A stretch of DNA of 64,000 bases from an uncultured Litoreibacter sp. Lineage in GTDB: Bacteria; Pseudomonadota; Alphaproteobacteria; Rhodobacterales; Rhodobacteraceae. Shown piece after piece: positions 37,113-46,230 of the stretch. The notes under the pieces are model-generated. The model saw nothing but the letters and a program-made list of their open reading frames with translations. It did not search any database and was not told the DNA's origin. How positions within the stretch are numbered: position 1 is the stretch's first letter; every line of letters begins with the position of its first letter. The stretch spans positions 691,001 to 755,000 of the forward strand of contig CANLOU010000001.1 in the NCBI GenBank assembly GCA_947492995.1, given 5' to 3'. Position numbers and translations under genes: made by a program.

Positions 37113-37312
37113 CCTTCGGCGAGGATATTTTTGAACATGGGAAGACAAGACCTTCTCCAATTTCGCGGTCCAGCGCTCTGCCCGATCTTTGCGGCCAGAG
37201 CGCCTTCCCACGTTACGGCCATCGGCGTCCCCGCCTGTACCGTGTCTCAAATAGAACGCGTTAACCCTAATATTTCGTTACTTCCCATGTTGAAAAATAT
37301 CCTCCCCGAAGG
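37113..37312. repeat. 200-bp element with 32-bp terminal inverted repeats
   Basis: The arms 37113-37144 and 37281-37312 are reverse complements at 30 of 32 positions (arm start CCTTCGGCGAGGATATTTTT). The 136-base interior has its own stem, GCGCTCTG at 37173-37180 with CAGAGCGC at 37196-37203. The element fills most of the 245-base gap between the acyl-CoA dehydrogenase and CoA ligase genes and ends ten bases before the ligase start. This is the shape of a miniature inverted-repeat element, but no target-site duplication was found. Confidence 0.65.
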
Positions 37313-37321
37313 GCCGCTCTG

Positions 37322-39346
37322 ATGCAGCCGCTCTCCCGCTTGTTCAATCCAAAATCAATCGCGGTTATTGGTGGCGGCGCATGGGGCGAGGCAGTGCTTC
37401 ATCAGGCCCAAAAGTTCGGCTATGGCGGCAAGCTTTTTGCCATTCATCCCAGCAAGACAGAAGTTGCTGGCATTCAGGCCTGGCCCGGCGCGCACCTGCT
37501 GCCGGAACCGCCCGATGCAGCCTTCATCGGCATCAATCGCGAAGCGACCGTCGGGGCGGTTGAACGGCTGCGCAAACGCGGCGCAGGGGGTGCTATCTGC
37601 TTTGCATCCGGCTTTGCCGAGGCGTCTGCTGAAGACCATAGCGGTGCGGATGCTCAAGTCAGGTTGCTGCGCGCAGCCGACGGTATGCCGGTGCTGGGTC
37701 CCAACTGTTATGGCTTTATCAATGCGCTTGACCGCGTTGCGATCTGGCCGGATCAACACGGGCTGACCCCTGTCGACCGCGGCGTCGCGATCCTGACCCA
37801 GTCCTCCAACATCTCGATCAACCTGACGATGCAGCGGCGTGGGCTGCCCATTGCCTATATGGTGACCTGTGGAAATCAGGCCCAGCTCAGTCAGGCCGAC
37901 ATTGCCACTGCACTTCTGGACGACGAGCGGGTCACTGCAATCGGCCTCCATGTCGAAGGATTCAGCGATTTGCGCGCATGGGAAGCGCTGGCTCAAAAAG
38001 CCCATGCGAAGAATGTGCCGATACTTGCGATAAAGGTCGGTGCGTCCGAGCAGGCGCGCAGTGCCGCCGTCTCCCACACCGCATCCATAGCCGGTCACGA
38101 CAGCGGGGCGCAGGCCTTGCTTGACCGGCTTGGGATTGCCCGCAGCCCCGATCTGTCCAGCTTTCTTGAGACACTGAAACTGCTTCACATGACCGGGCCT
38201 TTGAAAAGCACTGGCATCGCATCAATCAGCTGTTCCGGCGGCGAGGCCTCGTTGGCCGCTGATCTGGGGCAGGCAAAGGGTCTTTCCTTTCCGCCGCTGG
38301 ATGCCGATCAGAAAACGGGGCTTCGCGCTGCGTTAGGCTCTAAAGTCGCCTTGGCCAACCCGCTGGATTACCACACCTATATTTGGCGGGACGAGGACGC
38401 CATGACCGCCGCATGGTCCAGCATGGTGGCCCCGCATCTGGCCTTGACGATGTTGGTCGTAGATTTCCCCAGAGCCGATCTTTGCGATCCGGCAGATTGG
38501 TCCTGCGCGGTCAACGCCGCCCTTCGGGTGAAGGCTGAGACAGGCGCACATATCGCGATGACAGCCAGCCTGCCCGAACTCATGCCCGAAGACATCGCTA
38601 GCGCTTTGATGGCTGGCGGGGTCGTCCCCCTGAATGGCCTGCCGGAAGCCTTGCAGGCGGTCCATGATGCGCAACGCACAAGCCCGATCTCTGGCGGCGA
38701 ATTGCTGCTTCCGGGGCCCAACCGAACCGCCCAATTGATCGACGAATTCGAGGCCAAGACAGCCCTTTGGTCATACGGTGTGCCGATCCCCGGCGGTGTG
38801 CTGCTTGATGACAGATCGGATGTCACGGCCGTCAGCGATTTGTCCTTCCCCGTGGTCGCAAAGGTTCAGGGCCTTGCCCATAAAACCGGGGCCGCAGGCA
38901 TCGCGCTTGGCCTCAGGTCGGTCGAGGACGTGTCACAAGCGCTCCCGACTTTGGCGGATGGGCCGGTGCTTGTTGAAGAGATGATCGAAGACACCGTCGT
39001 CGAGCTGCTTGTTGGGGTGGTGCGCGACCCCGCTCATGGCTTCGTCCTTACCGTTGGCGCTGGCGGCACATTGACGGAACTTTGGAACGACACCGCATCG
39101 CTTCTGATACCCGCGAACGACGATGCCATCGGCGCGGCGCTTGACGGCCTGCGCATTGCGCCGCTTTTGGGCGGGTATCGGGGCAAGGACGCCGCAGACC
39201 GCGCCGCGATGCTTGACGCGATTAACGCGGTGCAATCCTATGTCATCGACCACGCGGATACGCTGGAAGAAATCGAGATCAACCCCCTGCTCTGCACCCC
39301 CTCCGACGCCATCGCAGCCGACGCCCTCATCAGGAAAGTGCCATGA
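37322..39346 (+). CDS. NDP-forming acyl-CoA ligase (acetate-CoA ligase family)
   Basis: A 674-residue fused two-part ligase. Residues 1-130 form the CoA-binding domain (LFNPKSIAVIGGGAWGEAV); the middle succinyl-CoA ligase-like domain has the probable phosphorylated histidine in SAAVSHTASIAGHD; the C-terminal 220 residues are ATP-grasp with FPVVAKVQGLAHKTGAAGIA and EEIEINPLLC. Such enzymes make an acyl-CoA with ATP or GTP, giving the NDP and phosphate. In this operon it probably activates the acid later used by the acyl-CoA dehydrogenase and the hydratase. Stop and next start overlap by four bases (ATGA). Confidence 0.9.
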   Translation: MQPLSRLFNPKSIAVIGGGAWGEAVLHQAQKFGYGGKLFAIHPSKTEVAGIQAWPGAHLLPEPPDAAFIGINREATVGAVERLRKRGAGGAICFASGFAEASAEDHSGADAQVRLLRAADGMPVLGPNCYGFINALDRVAIWPDQHGLTPVDRGVAILTQSSNISINLTMQRRGLPIAYMVTCGNQAQLSQADIATALLDDERVTAIGLHVEGFSDLRAWEALAQKAHAKNVPILAIKVGASEQARSAAVSHTASIAGHDSGAQALLDRLGIARSPDLSSFLETLKLLHMTGPLKSTGIASISCSGGEASLAADLGQAKGLSFPPLDADQKTGLRAALGSKVALANPLDYHTYIWRDEDAMTAAWSSMVAPHLALTMLVVDFPRADLCDPADWSCAVNAALRVKAETGAHIAMTASLPELMPEDIASALMAGGVVPLNGLPEALQAVHDAQRTSPISGGELLLPGPNRTAQLIDEFEAKTALWSYGVPIPGGVLLDDRSDVTAVSDLSFPVVAKVQGLAHKTGAAGIALGLRSVEDVSQALPTLADGPVLVEEMIEDTVVELLVGVVRDPAHGFVLTVGAGGTLTELWNDTASLLIPANDDAIGAALDGLRIAPLLGGYRGKDAADRAAMLDAINAVQSYVIDHADTLEEIEINPLLCTPSDAIAADALIRKVP

Positions 39347-40125
39347 CCAATCCCATTAAAACCCATCGCGACGGCCCCATTCTGCAGGTCATGCTGGACC
39401 GCCCCAAGGCCAATGCCATCGACCTGGCCACCTCAAAAATCATGGGCGACGTCTTCGCGGATTTCCGCGATGATCCCGACCTGCGGGTCGCCGTTATCAC
39501 CGGCGGTGGCGACAAGTTCTTCTGCCCCGGCTGGGACCTGAAGGCCGCCGCCGGTGGCGACGCAGTGGATGGCGATTACGGGCAGGGCGGCTTTGGCGGG
39601 CTGCAGGAGCTGCCCAACCTCAACAAGCCGGTGATCGCCGCCGTCAATGGCATCGCCTGCGGTGGCGGGCTCGAACTCGCGCTCAGCGCCGACATGATCC
39701 TCGCCGCCGACCACGCCACGTTCGCGCTGCCCGAGATCAAGTCCGGCACCGTCGCCGACGCCGCCTCGATCAAGCTGCCCAAACGCATCCCCCATCACAT
39801 CGCGATGGAGCTGTTGTTCACCGGCCGCTGGTTCGACGTGGACGAGGCCCACAGATGGGGCTTGGTGAACGAGGTCGTCCCCCAGGCTCAGCTCATGGAC
39901 CGCGCGTGGGAGCTTGCCCGCCTGCTCGCCTCCGGCCCGCCGCTGGTCTACGCCGCCATCAAGGAAATCGTCCGCCATGCGGAGGACCACAATTTTCAGG
40001 ACACGATGGACCAGATCACCGGGCGCAAATTCAAGACCGTCGATACGCTCTATTCCAGCGAGGACCAGCTTGAAGGGGCCAAGGCTTTTGCCGAAAAGCG
40101 GGACCCGGTTTGGAAGGGCCGCTAG
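39343..40125 (+). CDS. Enoyl-CoA hydratase, carnitinyl-CoA dehydratase-like
   Basis: A 260-residue crotonase-fold enzyme. It resembles E. coli CaiD along its length: the start has LDRPKANAIDLATSKIMGDV, then CPGWDLKAAAGGDAVDGDYG, AVNGIACGGGLELALSADM and the end FAEKRDPVWKGR. The oxyanion-hole region and catalytic acidic residue area (FALPEIKSGTV) are in place. CaiD hydrates crotonobetainyl-CoA to carnitinyl-CoA. With the neighbouring dehydrogenase and ligase it could serve carnitine-like or other enoyl-CoA metabolism; no carnitine transporter or CaiB-type transferase is in the window. Confidence 0.88.
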   Translation: MTNPIKTHRDGPILQVMLDRPKANAIDLATSKIMGDVFADFRDDPDLRVAVITGGGDKFFCPGWDLKAAAGGDAVDGDYGQGGFGGLQELPNLNKPVIAAVNGIACGGGLELALSADMILAADHATFALPEIKSGTVADAASIKLPKRIPHHIAMELLFTGRWFDVDEAHRWGLVNEVVPQAQLMDRAWELARLLASGPPLVYAAIKEIVRHAEDHNFQDTMDQITGRKFKTVDTLYSSEDQLEGAKAFAEKRDPVWKGR

Positions 40126-40745
40126 CGCTTCTGAAACACCGCAATCAAGGCGCTGTCACCCGCATGTGCGTCGGTGCGCGTTTCATCGTAAATGATGGTT
40201 TCGTGCAGGATTAGACCCTTAATTTGGCCCTTCAGCGCCTCGAATTTATCCGCAAACCCGCGCGCTTCAAAATGCTGCGCATTGATCGAAAGGACGCATA
40301 AGGCACCGCTTGCGGCGACCCGCAGCAATTCGTCAAACGCGTCCGGCCCAACATGCCCATGGGTGAATGTGCCCGCGCTGACAATGCCGCGATAGGCACC
40401 GTCTTCGACATCCAAAACACCGGTCAGATCGCCTTCGAACAGGTTCTCATAACAGTCCTTCATCGCCGCCTCGGCCAGCATGGCAGAGGAGATGTCGGTC
40501 CCGTCAATCGCCTCGACCCCCAGCGCCTTCAGGGCAATCCCAACCAGCCCGGTCCCCGCGCCAACGTCCAAAACAGGCCCACGGCCCTCCGCCCGCACAA
40601 AGGCTTCCGCCACCGCAACCGGCAACTGATAGCCAGATGCCTGCGCAAAGCTCTCGTCATAGGTTTCGGCCCAGTCGCCATACAATTTCAGCGAATCCTC
40701 GGGCGTCTTCAACGCATAGGCACCGTCCAAATCAGGTTTGGTCAT
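40122..40745 (-). CDS. Class I SAM-dependent methyltransferase
   Basis: A 207-residue methyltransferase with the SAM-binding motif I, GPVLDVGAGTGLVGIAL, at about residues 60-76, motif II IDGTDISSAML, and a later IVSAGTFTHGHVG. The N-terminal part (YGDWAETYDESFA) is typical of small-molecule methyltransferases. The substrate is unknown. It is downstream of serB with a four-base overlap at its start, and convergent with the CaiD-like gene, overlapping its end by four bases. Confidence 0.85.
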   Translation of the reverse strand: MTKPDLDGAYALKTPEDSLKLYGDWAETYDESFAQASGYQLPVAVAEAFVRAEGRGPVLDVGAGTGLVGIALKALGVEAIDGTDISSAMLAEAAMKDCYENLFEGDLTGVLDVEDGAYRGIVSAGTFTHGHVGPDAFDELLRVAASGALCVLSINAQHFEARGFADKFEALKGQIKGLILHETIIYDETRTDAHAGDSALIAVFQKR

Positions 40746-41617
40746 GTCACAAATTCCTCCGCGCTATAGCCTTGCAGGAACAGCAGGGCCGTCAGGTCGC
40801 CATGGTTAACACGAAACTGCGCCTGCGCCTGCACCGAAGGTTTCGCATGCAGCGCCACACCCATCCCGGCGCGGGTCAGCATCCCCAGATCATTGGCCCC
40901 GTCGCCAACCGCCAGCACGTCCTCATCCGACAGGCCCAGCTTGGCGGTCAGATCGTCCAGCGCCTCTACCTTGGCCTCCTTGCCAAAGATCGGGGGGATA
41001 ACGTCACCGGTTAAAACCCCGTCTGTGATCACAAACTGATTGGACCTATGTTCATCAAACCCCAAATACTCCGCCACAGGCCCGGTAAAGGCGGTAAAGC
41101 CCCCCGATACCAAAGCCGCATAGCCACCTTGCGCCTTCATCGTTGCCAGCAGCACTTTGCCGCCGGGCATATAGGTGATGCGCTCTGCCAAAACAGACTC
41201 TAACACACCCTGATATAGCCCTTCTAGTAGCCCAACGCGTTCCCGCAACGCGCCTTCAAATTCGATCTCACCATTCATTGCACGCGCAGTAATCCCTGCA
41301 ACTTGCGCGCCAACGCCCGCGTAATCTGCCAGCTCGTCAATGCATTCCTGCTGGATCATCGTGCTGTCCATATCCGCCAATAACAGCCGCTTCTTGCGGC
41401 CAACGGCACTCTGCACCAGCATATCGACCTTCAGCTCGGACAGATCCGCCCAGACGCTGTCCAGATTGTCCGGCACCGCCGCCAGCGGAAATTCCGCCGC
41501 AACGTCCGGCATCAGCCAGACCGCTTCGCCACCGCCCCACGCATTACGCAGCGATTCCACCAATGCCGGCTCCAGCGCCGGCGTCTCTGGGTTGGTTAAC
41601 AGCGAGGCCACGTACAT
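40742..41617 (-). CDS. serB: Phosphoserine phosphatase
   Basis: A 291-residue HAD-family phosphatase catalysing the last step of serine synthesis. An N-terminal small domain precedes the catalytic core with nucleophile motif [16 protein letters not shown], motif [11 protein letters not shown], and motif [19 protein letters not shown]. The start is ATG 41617; an open frame upstream is the antisense of the serC leader. It is divergent from serC-serA, so the whole serine pathway sits in this stretch. Confidence 0.93.
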   Translation of the reverse strand: MYVASLLTNPETPALEPALVESLRNAWGGGEAVWLMPDVAAEFPLAAVPDNLDSVWADLSELKVDMLVQSAVGRKKRLLLADMDSTMIQQECIDELADYAGVGAQVAGITARAMNGEIEFEGALRERVGLLEGLYQGVLESVLAERITYMPGGKVLLATMKAQGGYAALVSGGFTAFTGPVAEYLGFDEHRSNQFVITDGVLTGDVIPPIFGKEAKVEALDDLTAKLGLSDEDVLAVGDGANDLGMLTRAGMGVALHAKPSVQAQAQFRVNHGDLTALLFLQGYSAEEFVT

Positions 41618-41678
41618 TGTGAAGTTTCCAATCGTAGACAGGGATGTCGCAAAAACTTGGTCGGTTGCCGCTATAGCC

Positions 41679-41774
41679 CCCGAATTCGGGTTGTGGAACC
41701 CAAAACCCCCGACTATCCACGCCGGTGGGACACCCTTCCCCAACGAAGGGCATATATCTGTGAGGATACCATCA
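41679..41774 (+). promoter_or_regulatory. Putative serC leader RNA
   Basis: The sequence ahead of serC contains the perfect palindrome CCCGAATTCGGG at 41679-41690, a CCAC/GTGG hairpin near 41717-41728 and a CCCTTC (41733-41738) and GAAGGG (41745-41750) hairpin just before the ribosome-binding GAGGAT. A conserved serC leader RNA motif has been described upstream of serC in alphaproteobacteria, and position and two-hairpin form fit it. I could not compare with the published consensus base by base. Confidence 0.55.
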
Positions 41775-42914
41775 ATGGCTAACACTGCTCCGGTCACGCG
41801 GCCGGCAAATCCGCGTTTTTCGTCCGGCCCCTGTGCCAAACCCCCGACATTTGACTTGCAGCAGCTTGCAGACGCGCCGATTGGCCGTTCGCATCGTGCC
41901 GCTCCCGGCAAGGCGAAGCTGAAAGAAGCAATCGACCTGACCCGCGAGGTCCTGCAAGTCCCCGACGACTACCTGATCGGCATCGTCCCTGCCTCTGACA
42001 CTGGCGCCTATGAAATGGCGATGTGGAACCTGCTGGGCGAGCGCCCCGTTGAAATGCTGGCATGGGAAAGTTTCGGCTCCGGCTGGGTCACCGATGTGGT
42101 CAAGCAGCTGAAACTGGACGCCGAGGTGAAGACCGCCGATTACGGTCACATCGTCGACCTTGCCACCGTCGATTTCGACAAGGACGTCTGCTTCACATGG
42201 AACGGCACCACCTCTGGCGTGCGCGTCCCGTCCAAGGACTTGATCCCCGCCGACCGCGCAGGCCTCACGCTCTGCGACGCCACCTCCGCCGCCTTCGCGA
42301 TGGACCTGCCATGGGACCGCTTGGACGCCACAACCTTCAGCTGGCAAAAAGTGCTGGGCGGGGAAGCCGCGCATGGCGTGCTGATCCTGTCGCCCCGCGC
42401 GGTTGCACGTCTGGAAAGCTACACCCCCGCATGGCCATTGCCCAAAATCTTCCGCCTCACCAAAGGCGGCAAATTGATCGACGGCATCTTCACGGGGGCC
42501 ACAATCAACACGCCGTCGATGCTCTGTGTCGAAGATTACATCTTCGCGTTGAACTGGGCAAAATCGGTCGGCGGCCTGCAAGGCCTCATCGCCCGCGCTG
42601 ACGCCAACGCTAAAGCGGTGAACGATTTCGCAGACGCTGCCGACTGGCTCGCCAACCTAGCGGTTGAGCCCGCAACGCGGTCCAACACATCCGTTTGCCT
42701 GAAGTTCACCGACGCTCGCATCACCGACGGCGCGGCTTTCGCCAAAGCGGTCGCCAAGCGGCTGGACGTCGAAGGCGTGGCCTTTGACATCGGCGCGTAT
42801 CGCGACGCCCCGGCAGGTCTGCGGATCTGGTGCGGTGCCACGGTCGAAACCTCCGACATCGAAGCCCTCATGCCGTGGGTTGCCCACGCCTTTGAGGCCG
42901 AAATCTCCGCCTAA
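41775..42914 (+). CDS. serC: Phosphoserine aminotransferase
   Basis: A 379-residue PLP enzyme converting 3-phosphohydroxypyruvate to phosphoserine. ATG 41775 has GAGGAT upstream. It has the alphaproteobacterial-type start [17 protein letters not shown], the substrate region [18 protein letters not shown] and the PLP lysine in [15 protein letters not shown]. The frame is open far upstream, but that part is antisense to serB. serA follows after 69 bases. Confidence 0.95.
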   Translation: MANTAPVTRPANPRFSSGPCAKPPTFDLQQLADAPIGRSHRAAPGKAKLKEAIDLTREVLQVPDDYLIGIVPASDTGAYEMAMWNLLGERPVEMLAWESFGSGWVTDVVKQLKLDAEVKTADYGHIVDLATVDFDKDVCFTWNGTTSGVRVPSKDLIPADRAGLTLCDATSAAFAMDLPWDRLDATTFSWQKVLGGEAAHGVLILSPRAVARLESYTPAWPLPKIFRLTKGGKLIDGIFTGATINTPSMLCVEDYIFALNWAKSVGGLQGLIARADANAKAVNDFADAADWLANLAVEPATRSNTSVCLKFTDARITDGAAFAKAVAKRLDVEGVAFDIGAYRDAPAGLRIWCGATVETSDIEALMPWVAHAFEAEISA

Positions 42915-42923
42915 ACTCGAAAT

Positions 42924-42966
42924 CGTATGCATGAAATACATACGAAATACACATCAAATACACATT
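42924..42966. repeat. Short inverted and tandem repeats between serC and serA
   Basis: CGTATG (42924-42929) and CATACG (42939-42944) form an inverted repeat. Overlapping it, three 11-base units beginning AAATACA run in tandem at 42934-42966 (AAATACATACG, AAATACACATC, AAATACACATT). They end shortly before the serA ribosome-binding site AAAGGAG. A role in serA translation or as a protein site is possible. Confidence 0.55.
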
Positions 42967-42983
42967 TGCGAAAGGAGCCTAAA

Positions 42984-44579
42984 ATGGCCCCCAAAGTACT
43001 CGTCTCCGACAAGCTTTCCGAGACCGCCGTTCAGATTTTCCGCGACCGCGGCATCGACGTGGACTTCATGCCCGAGCTGGGCAAAGACAAAGCCAAATTG
43101 CTGGAATTGATCCCGCAATATGACGGCCTCGCGATCCGGTCCGCATCGAAAGCGACAGAGAAATTAATCAACGCCGCCAGCAACTTGAAGGTCATTGGCC
43201 GCGCAGGCATCGGGGTCGACAATGTCGACATTCCTGCCGCCTCCAAGAAGGGGATCATCGTGATGAACACCCCCTTCGGCAACATGATTACAACGGCAGA
43301 ACACGCCATCGCGATGATGTTCGCCGTCGCCCGCCAGATCCCCGAGGCATCTGCCTCGACCCACGCGGGCAAGTGGGAAAAATCCAAATTCATGGGGGTC
43401 GAGCTCACCGGCAAAACCCTAGGCGTCATCGGCGCCGGCAACATCGGCGGCATCGTCTGCGAACGCGCTGTGGGTCTTAAAATGAAGGTGATTGCGTATG
43501 ATCCCTTCCTGTCCGAAGAACGCGCCGAGAAGCTGAACGTGACCAAGGTGGAACTGGACGAGTTGTACGCCCGCGCCGACTTCATCACCATGCACGTCCC
43601 CGCCACCGACAAGACCCGCGGCATGATCTCGGCAGAGGCCATCGCCAAAATGAAAACCGGCGTCCGCATCGTGAACTGCGCCCGTGGCGGTCTGGTCGAT
43701 GAAGAGGCTTTGGCCGAAGCGCTGAAAGCCGGAAAGGTCGCCGGCGCAGCCTTCGACGTCTTCGCCGTGGAACCTGCTACCGAAAGCCCATTGTTCAACC
43801 TTCCCAACGTTGTAGTCACCCCCCACCTTGGCGCTGCGACCACGGAAGCGCAGGAAAATGTGGCCCTGCAAGTGGCCGAACAAATGTCCGACTACCTGCT
43901 GACCGGCGCGGTTTCCAACGCGCTGAACATGCCGTCTGTGACCGCCGAAGAAGCCAAGCTCATGGGCCCCTGGGTGAAGCTCGCAGAGCATCTCGGGTCT
44001 TTTATCGGCCAGATGACAGACGAAGTGCTGAAAGAAATTCAGATCACCTATAACGGCTCGGTGTCTTCTATGAATTTAGAAGCCCTGAACTGCGCTGGCG
44101 TCGCAGGCATTATGAAGGCCACCAACCCCGACGTGAACATGGTCTCCGCGCCCGTCCTCGCCAAGGAACGTGGCGTGAAAATCAGCACCACGACGCAAGA
44201 CAAGTCCGGTGTGTTCGACGGCTACATCAAAATCAACGTGGTCACCGACCAGCGCGAACGCTCTATTGCGGGCACGGTCTTCTCCGATGGTAAGCCGCGT
44301 TTCATCCAGATCAAAGGCATCAATATCGACGCCGAGATCGGGCAGCACATGCTCTACACCACCAACGAGGATGTCCCCGGCATCATCGGCATGCTTGGTC
44401 AAACCATGGGCGAAAACGGCGTCAACATCGCTAACTTCACTTTGGGCCGCGCCGGTGCTGGCAAGGAAGCCATCGCGCTTCTCTATGTGGATGCCCCGGT
44501 CCCGGCCTCCATTCTAAAGAAACTAGAAGACACAGGCATGTTCCAGCAGGTCAAGACCCTGCAATTCGACGTCGCCTAG
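42984..44579 (+). CDS. serA: D-3-phosphoglycerate dehydrogenase
   Basis: A 531-residue long-form (type 1) enzyme opening serine synthesis. ATG 42984 has AAAGGAG upstream. The substrate domain is followed by the NAD-binding domain with GVIGAGNIGGIVCERAVGL, the catalytic region GVRIVNCARGGLVDEEAL and the histidine in TPHLGAATTEAQ. An intervening domain and a C-terminal ACT domain (TTNEDVPGIIGMLGQTMGE) complete it; ACT domains often bind serine for feedback control. Confidence 0.96.
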   Translation: MAPKVLVSDKLSETAVQIFRDRGIDVDFMPELGKDKAKLLELIPQYDGLAIRSASKATEKLINAASNLKVIGRAGIGVDNVDIPAASKKGIIVMNTPFGNMITTAEHAIAMMFAVARQIPEASASTHAGKWEKSKFMGVELTGKTLGVIGAGNIGGIVCERAVGLKMKVIAYDPFLSEERAEKLNVTKVELDELYARADFITMHVPATDKTRGMISAEAIAKMKTGVRIVNCARGGLVDEEALAEALKAGKVAGAAFDVFAVEPATESPLFNLPNVVVTPHLGAATTEAQENVALQVAEQMSDYLLTGAVSNALNMPSVTAEEAKLMGPWVKLAEHLGSFIGQMTDEVLKEIQITYNGSVSSMNLEALNCAGVAGIMKATNPDVNMVSAPVLAKERGVKISTTTQDKSGVFDGYIKINVVTDQRERSIAGTVFSDGKPRFIQIKGINIDAEIGQHMLYTTNEDVPGIIGMLGQTMGENGVNIANFTLGRAGAGKEAIALLYVDAPVPASILKKLEDTGMFQQVKTLQFDVA

Positions 44580-44580
44580 G

Positions 44581-44614
44581 CTTCATCTTGGTAAAAATAC
44601 CTCTGCCGGAGGCA
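44581..44614. repeat. Dispersed 34-bp repeat, copy 2
   Basis: Begins one base after the serA stop. It matches 31211-31244 at 31 of 34 positions, in the same orientation, with the same CCTCnGCCGGAGG hairpin. It could also act as a weak terminator of serA, though no long T-run follows. Confidence 0.6.
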
Positions 44615-44629
44615 TTCAGCTTCCGGCAG

Positions 44630-46192
44630 TTACTCTTTACGAATAACGCCTGTGATGGCCGCAGCGCCAAGCGCCGTCACGATCCAGCCAATTGCTTTGG
44701 CAAACCATCGCATCCACCACCCCGCACGGCCCCAATCAGACCGCGACGTGGACGGCGCCCAAGCGGTTTCTTGCCCCAGCGACACAATCGGGACAATCAG
44801 ATCGGCGGCATAGGCGTAGCTATTAAATGTCTCCCAATCCTGCCCGGCCTCGCCCGCTGAAGACCAAAAAGCGGCTGGATTGTCGGGGTGAGACTGAGTG
44901 GCAGCCGCCCACCCTGCCGACACCAGAACAGGCCCCGCATTTGGCGTCATGTCGCCCGCATCCCAGGTCCGTTCAAAAAACCAGCCAAGACCCAGCACAA
45001 GCACAACAGCGATTACGACAGCGCGGGCTGGGCGGAAGCCGTACCCGATCGTGTAGCGCAGCAGCATATCGTTGCCCCAAGACAGAATGCGCCATCCGAC
45101 AAACCCGCCCCGCTCGGCAAAGATGCGGCGGTTCTCGGCTTTCAGCATGCGTTCTTTCACCATCAACACCGTGCGCGCATCATTGCGGTGCCCCATCCGC
45201 AGCATCACGTCAGCAAGTTGCTCATAGGGCTGGGCCGTGAAGGGCGTGTCCTTTGGCCTGCGTGCTAGCCAGTCCAGCCGCGCCCGAATGTTCGTCTCGG
45301 CATGGCGCGAAAAGTCGGTGTAGGTAAAGCCATCAAGGCGCACCGGATAGGCAGCGCCCGGCCCCATCGGCTCGTCCTTTAGCCTGCCAACATTTCCACC
45401 TGCCAGGTTGAATATGCCGCGCGAAATTTGATTGTCCTGCAAGAACAGAATTCCGCCGATCCGGGCGCGGGCAAGGCTTACGGCAATGTTTGACCCATGC
45501 TCCTCGGTCGCCCCGAATACCGCGCCGTCAAGGGCGTTGTCGTTCAGCGTTATGGCCGTGTTGGTCAGAAAGAAGTCATGTTCCACACGGGCGGAAGACA
45601 AAAAGATTTGCCCCGTGACCACAAGGGACGTGTCACCGTCCGCATAGGGGTAGTTGCCCAGAAAAACCGATCCTTCGACGCGCAAAGACGGGGCAAAGAT
45701 GGAATCCTGAGCGGCACTTTCAATCACCACGTCACACATTTGCAGGTCACCATTCACACTTGCGCCCGACAAGCTGACCTCGCCCGCAATATGCGTGCCC
45801 GCCCGAAAATACACCGACCCCGAAAAAGACGCGTTGTCCGCCGATACGCCCGCGATCCAGCAGCCAGAAACATGCAGGCCCCGCAAACAGGCGTTGGTCA
45901 AATTCATCGGCTCCGCCAGATGACAGGCGGTCAGCGACACGTCGCGGTTGCAGTCACAGCCCTGCAAATCCAAAGCGCCGGTGATCCAGGCGCCGCGCAG
46001 CCGAATGCCCTTGTCATGCAGCGGCATGGTAATGAGGAGAAACCGAACCAAGTCGGCCCGCACCTGAACAGCCTCGGTATTCTTGGCAGGCAAGGACCCG
46101 TCCGCCAAAACCGTCCTGTTGGGCAGGCCGGCCTCATCAATCAATTTCTGTTCCGCGGGGGAGAGAGGTTCGAAATCTTTTAAATCCAGCAT
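44630..46192 (-). CDS. Membrane protein with repeat-rich N-terminal domain, unknown
   Basis: A 520-residue protein I cannot name. Residues about 80-330 consist of imperfect repeats rich in Leu, Asp and Asn with short hydrophobic steps (IRLRGAWITGALDLQGCDC, LHVSGCWIAG, VSLSGASVNGDLQMCDV), suggesting a right-handed beta-helix of the pentapeptide or bactofilin-like kind. A helical linker (LADVMLRMGHRNDARTVL) leads to two membrane helices (AVVIAVVLVLGLGWFF and AIGWIVTALGAAAITGVI) separated by a conserved-looking loop with PIVSLGQETAW. The start at ATG 46192 is reasonable; GTG just upstream is possible. A small membrane protein gene precedes it by 38 bases. Confidence 0.6.
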   Translation of the reverse strand: MLDLKDFEPLSPAEQKLIDEAGLPNRTVLADGSLPAKNTEAVQVRADLVRFLLITMPLHDKGIRLRGAWITGALDLQGCDCNRDVSLTACHLAEPMNLTNACLRGLHVSGCWIAGVSADNASFSGSVYFRAGTHIAGEVSLSGASVNGDLQMCDVVIESAAQDSIFAPSLRVEGSVFLGNYPYADGDTSLVVTGQIFLSSARVEHDFFLTNTAITLNDNALDGAVFGATEEHGSNIAVSLARARIGGILFLQDNQISRGIFNLAGGNVGRLKDEPMGPGAAYPVRLDGFTYTDFSRHAETNIRARLDWLARRPKDTPFTAQPYEQLADVMLRMGHRNDARTVLMVKERMLKAENRRIFAERGGFVGWRILSWGNDMLLRYTIGYGFRPARAVVIAVVLVLGLGWFFERTWDAGDMTPNAGPVLVSAGWAAATQSHPDNPAAFWSSAGEAGQDWETFNSYAYAADLIVPIVSLGQETAWAPSTSRSDWGRAGWWMRWFAKAIGWIVTALGAAAITGVIRKE

Positions 46193-46230
46193 GGTCTGAA
46201 CCAAAGCACGGCGCACGCGGACCGGCAACA

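Noticed and set aside
42934-42966. Tandem 11-mers considered as a CRISPR or origin iterons
   Set aside because: Only three units, no spacers, and the setting is between two serine biosynthesis genes.
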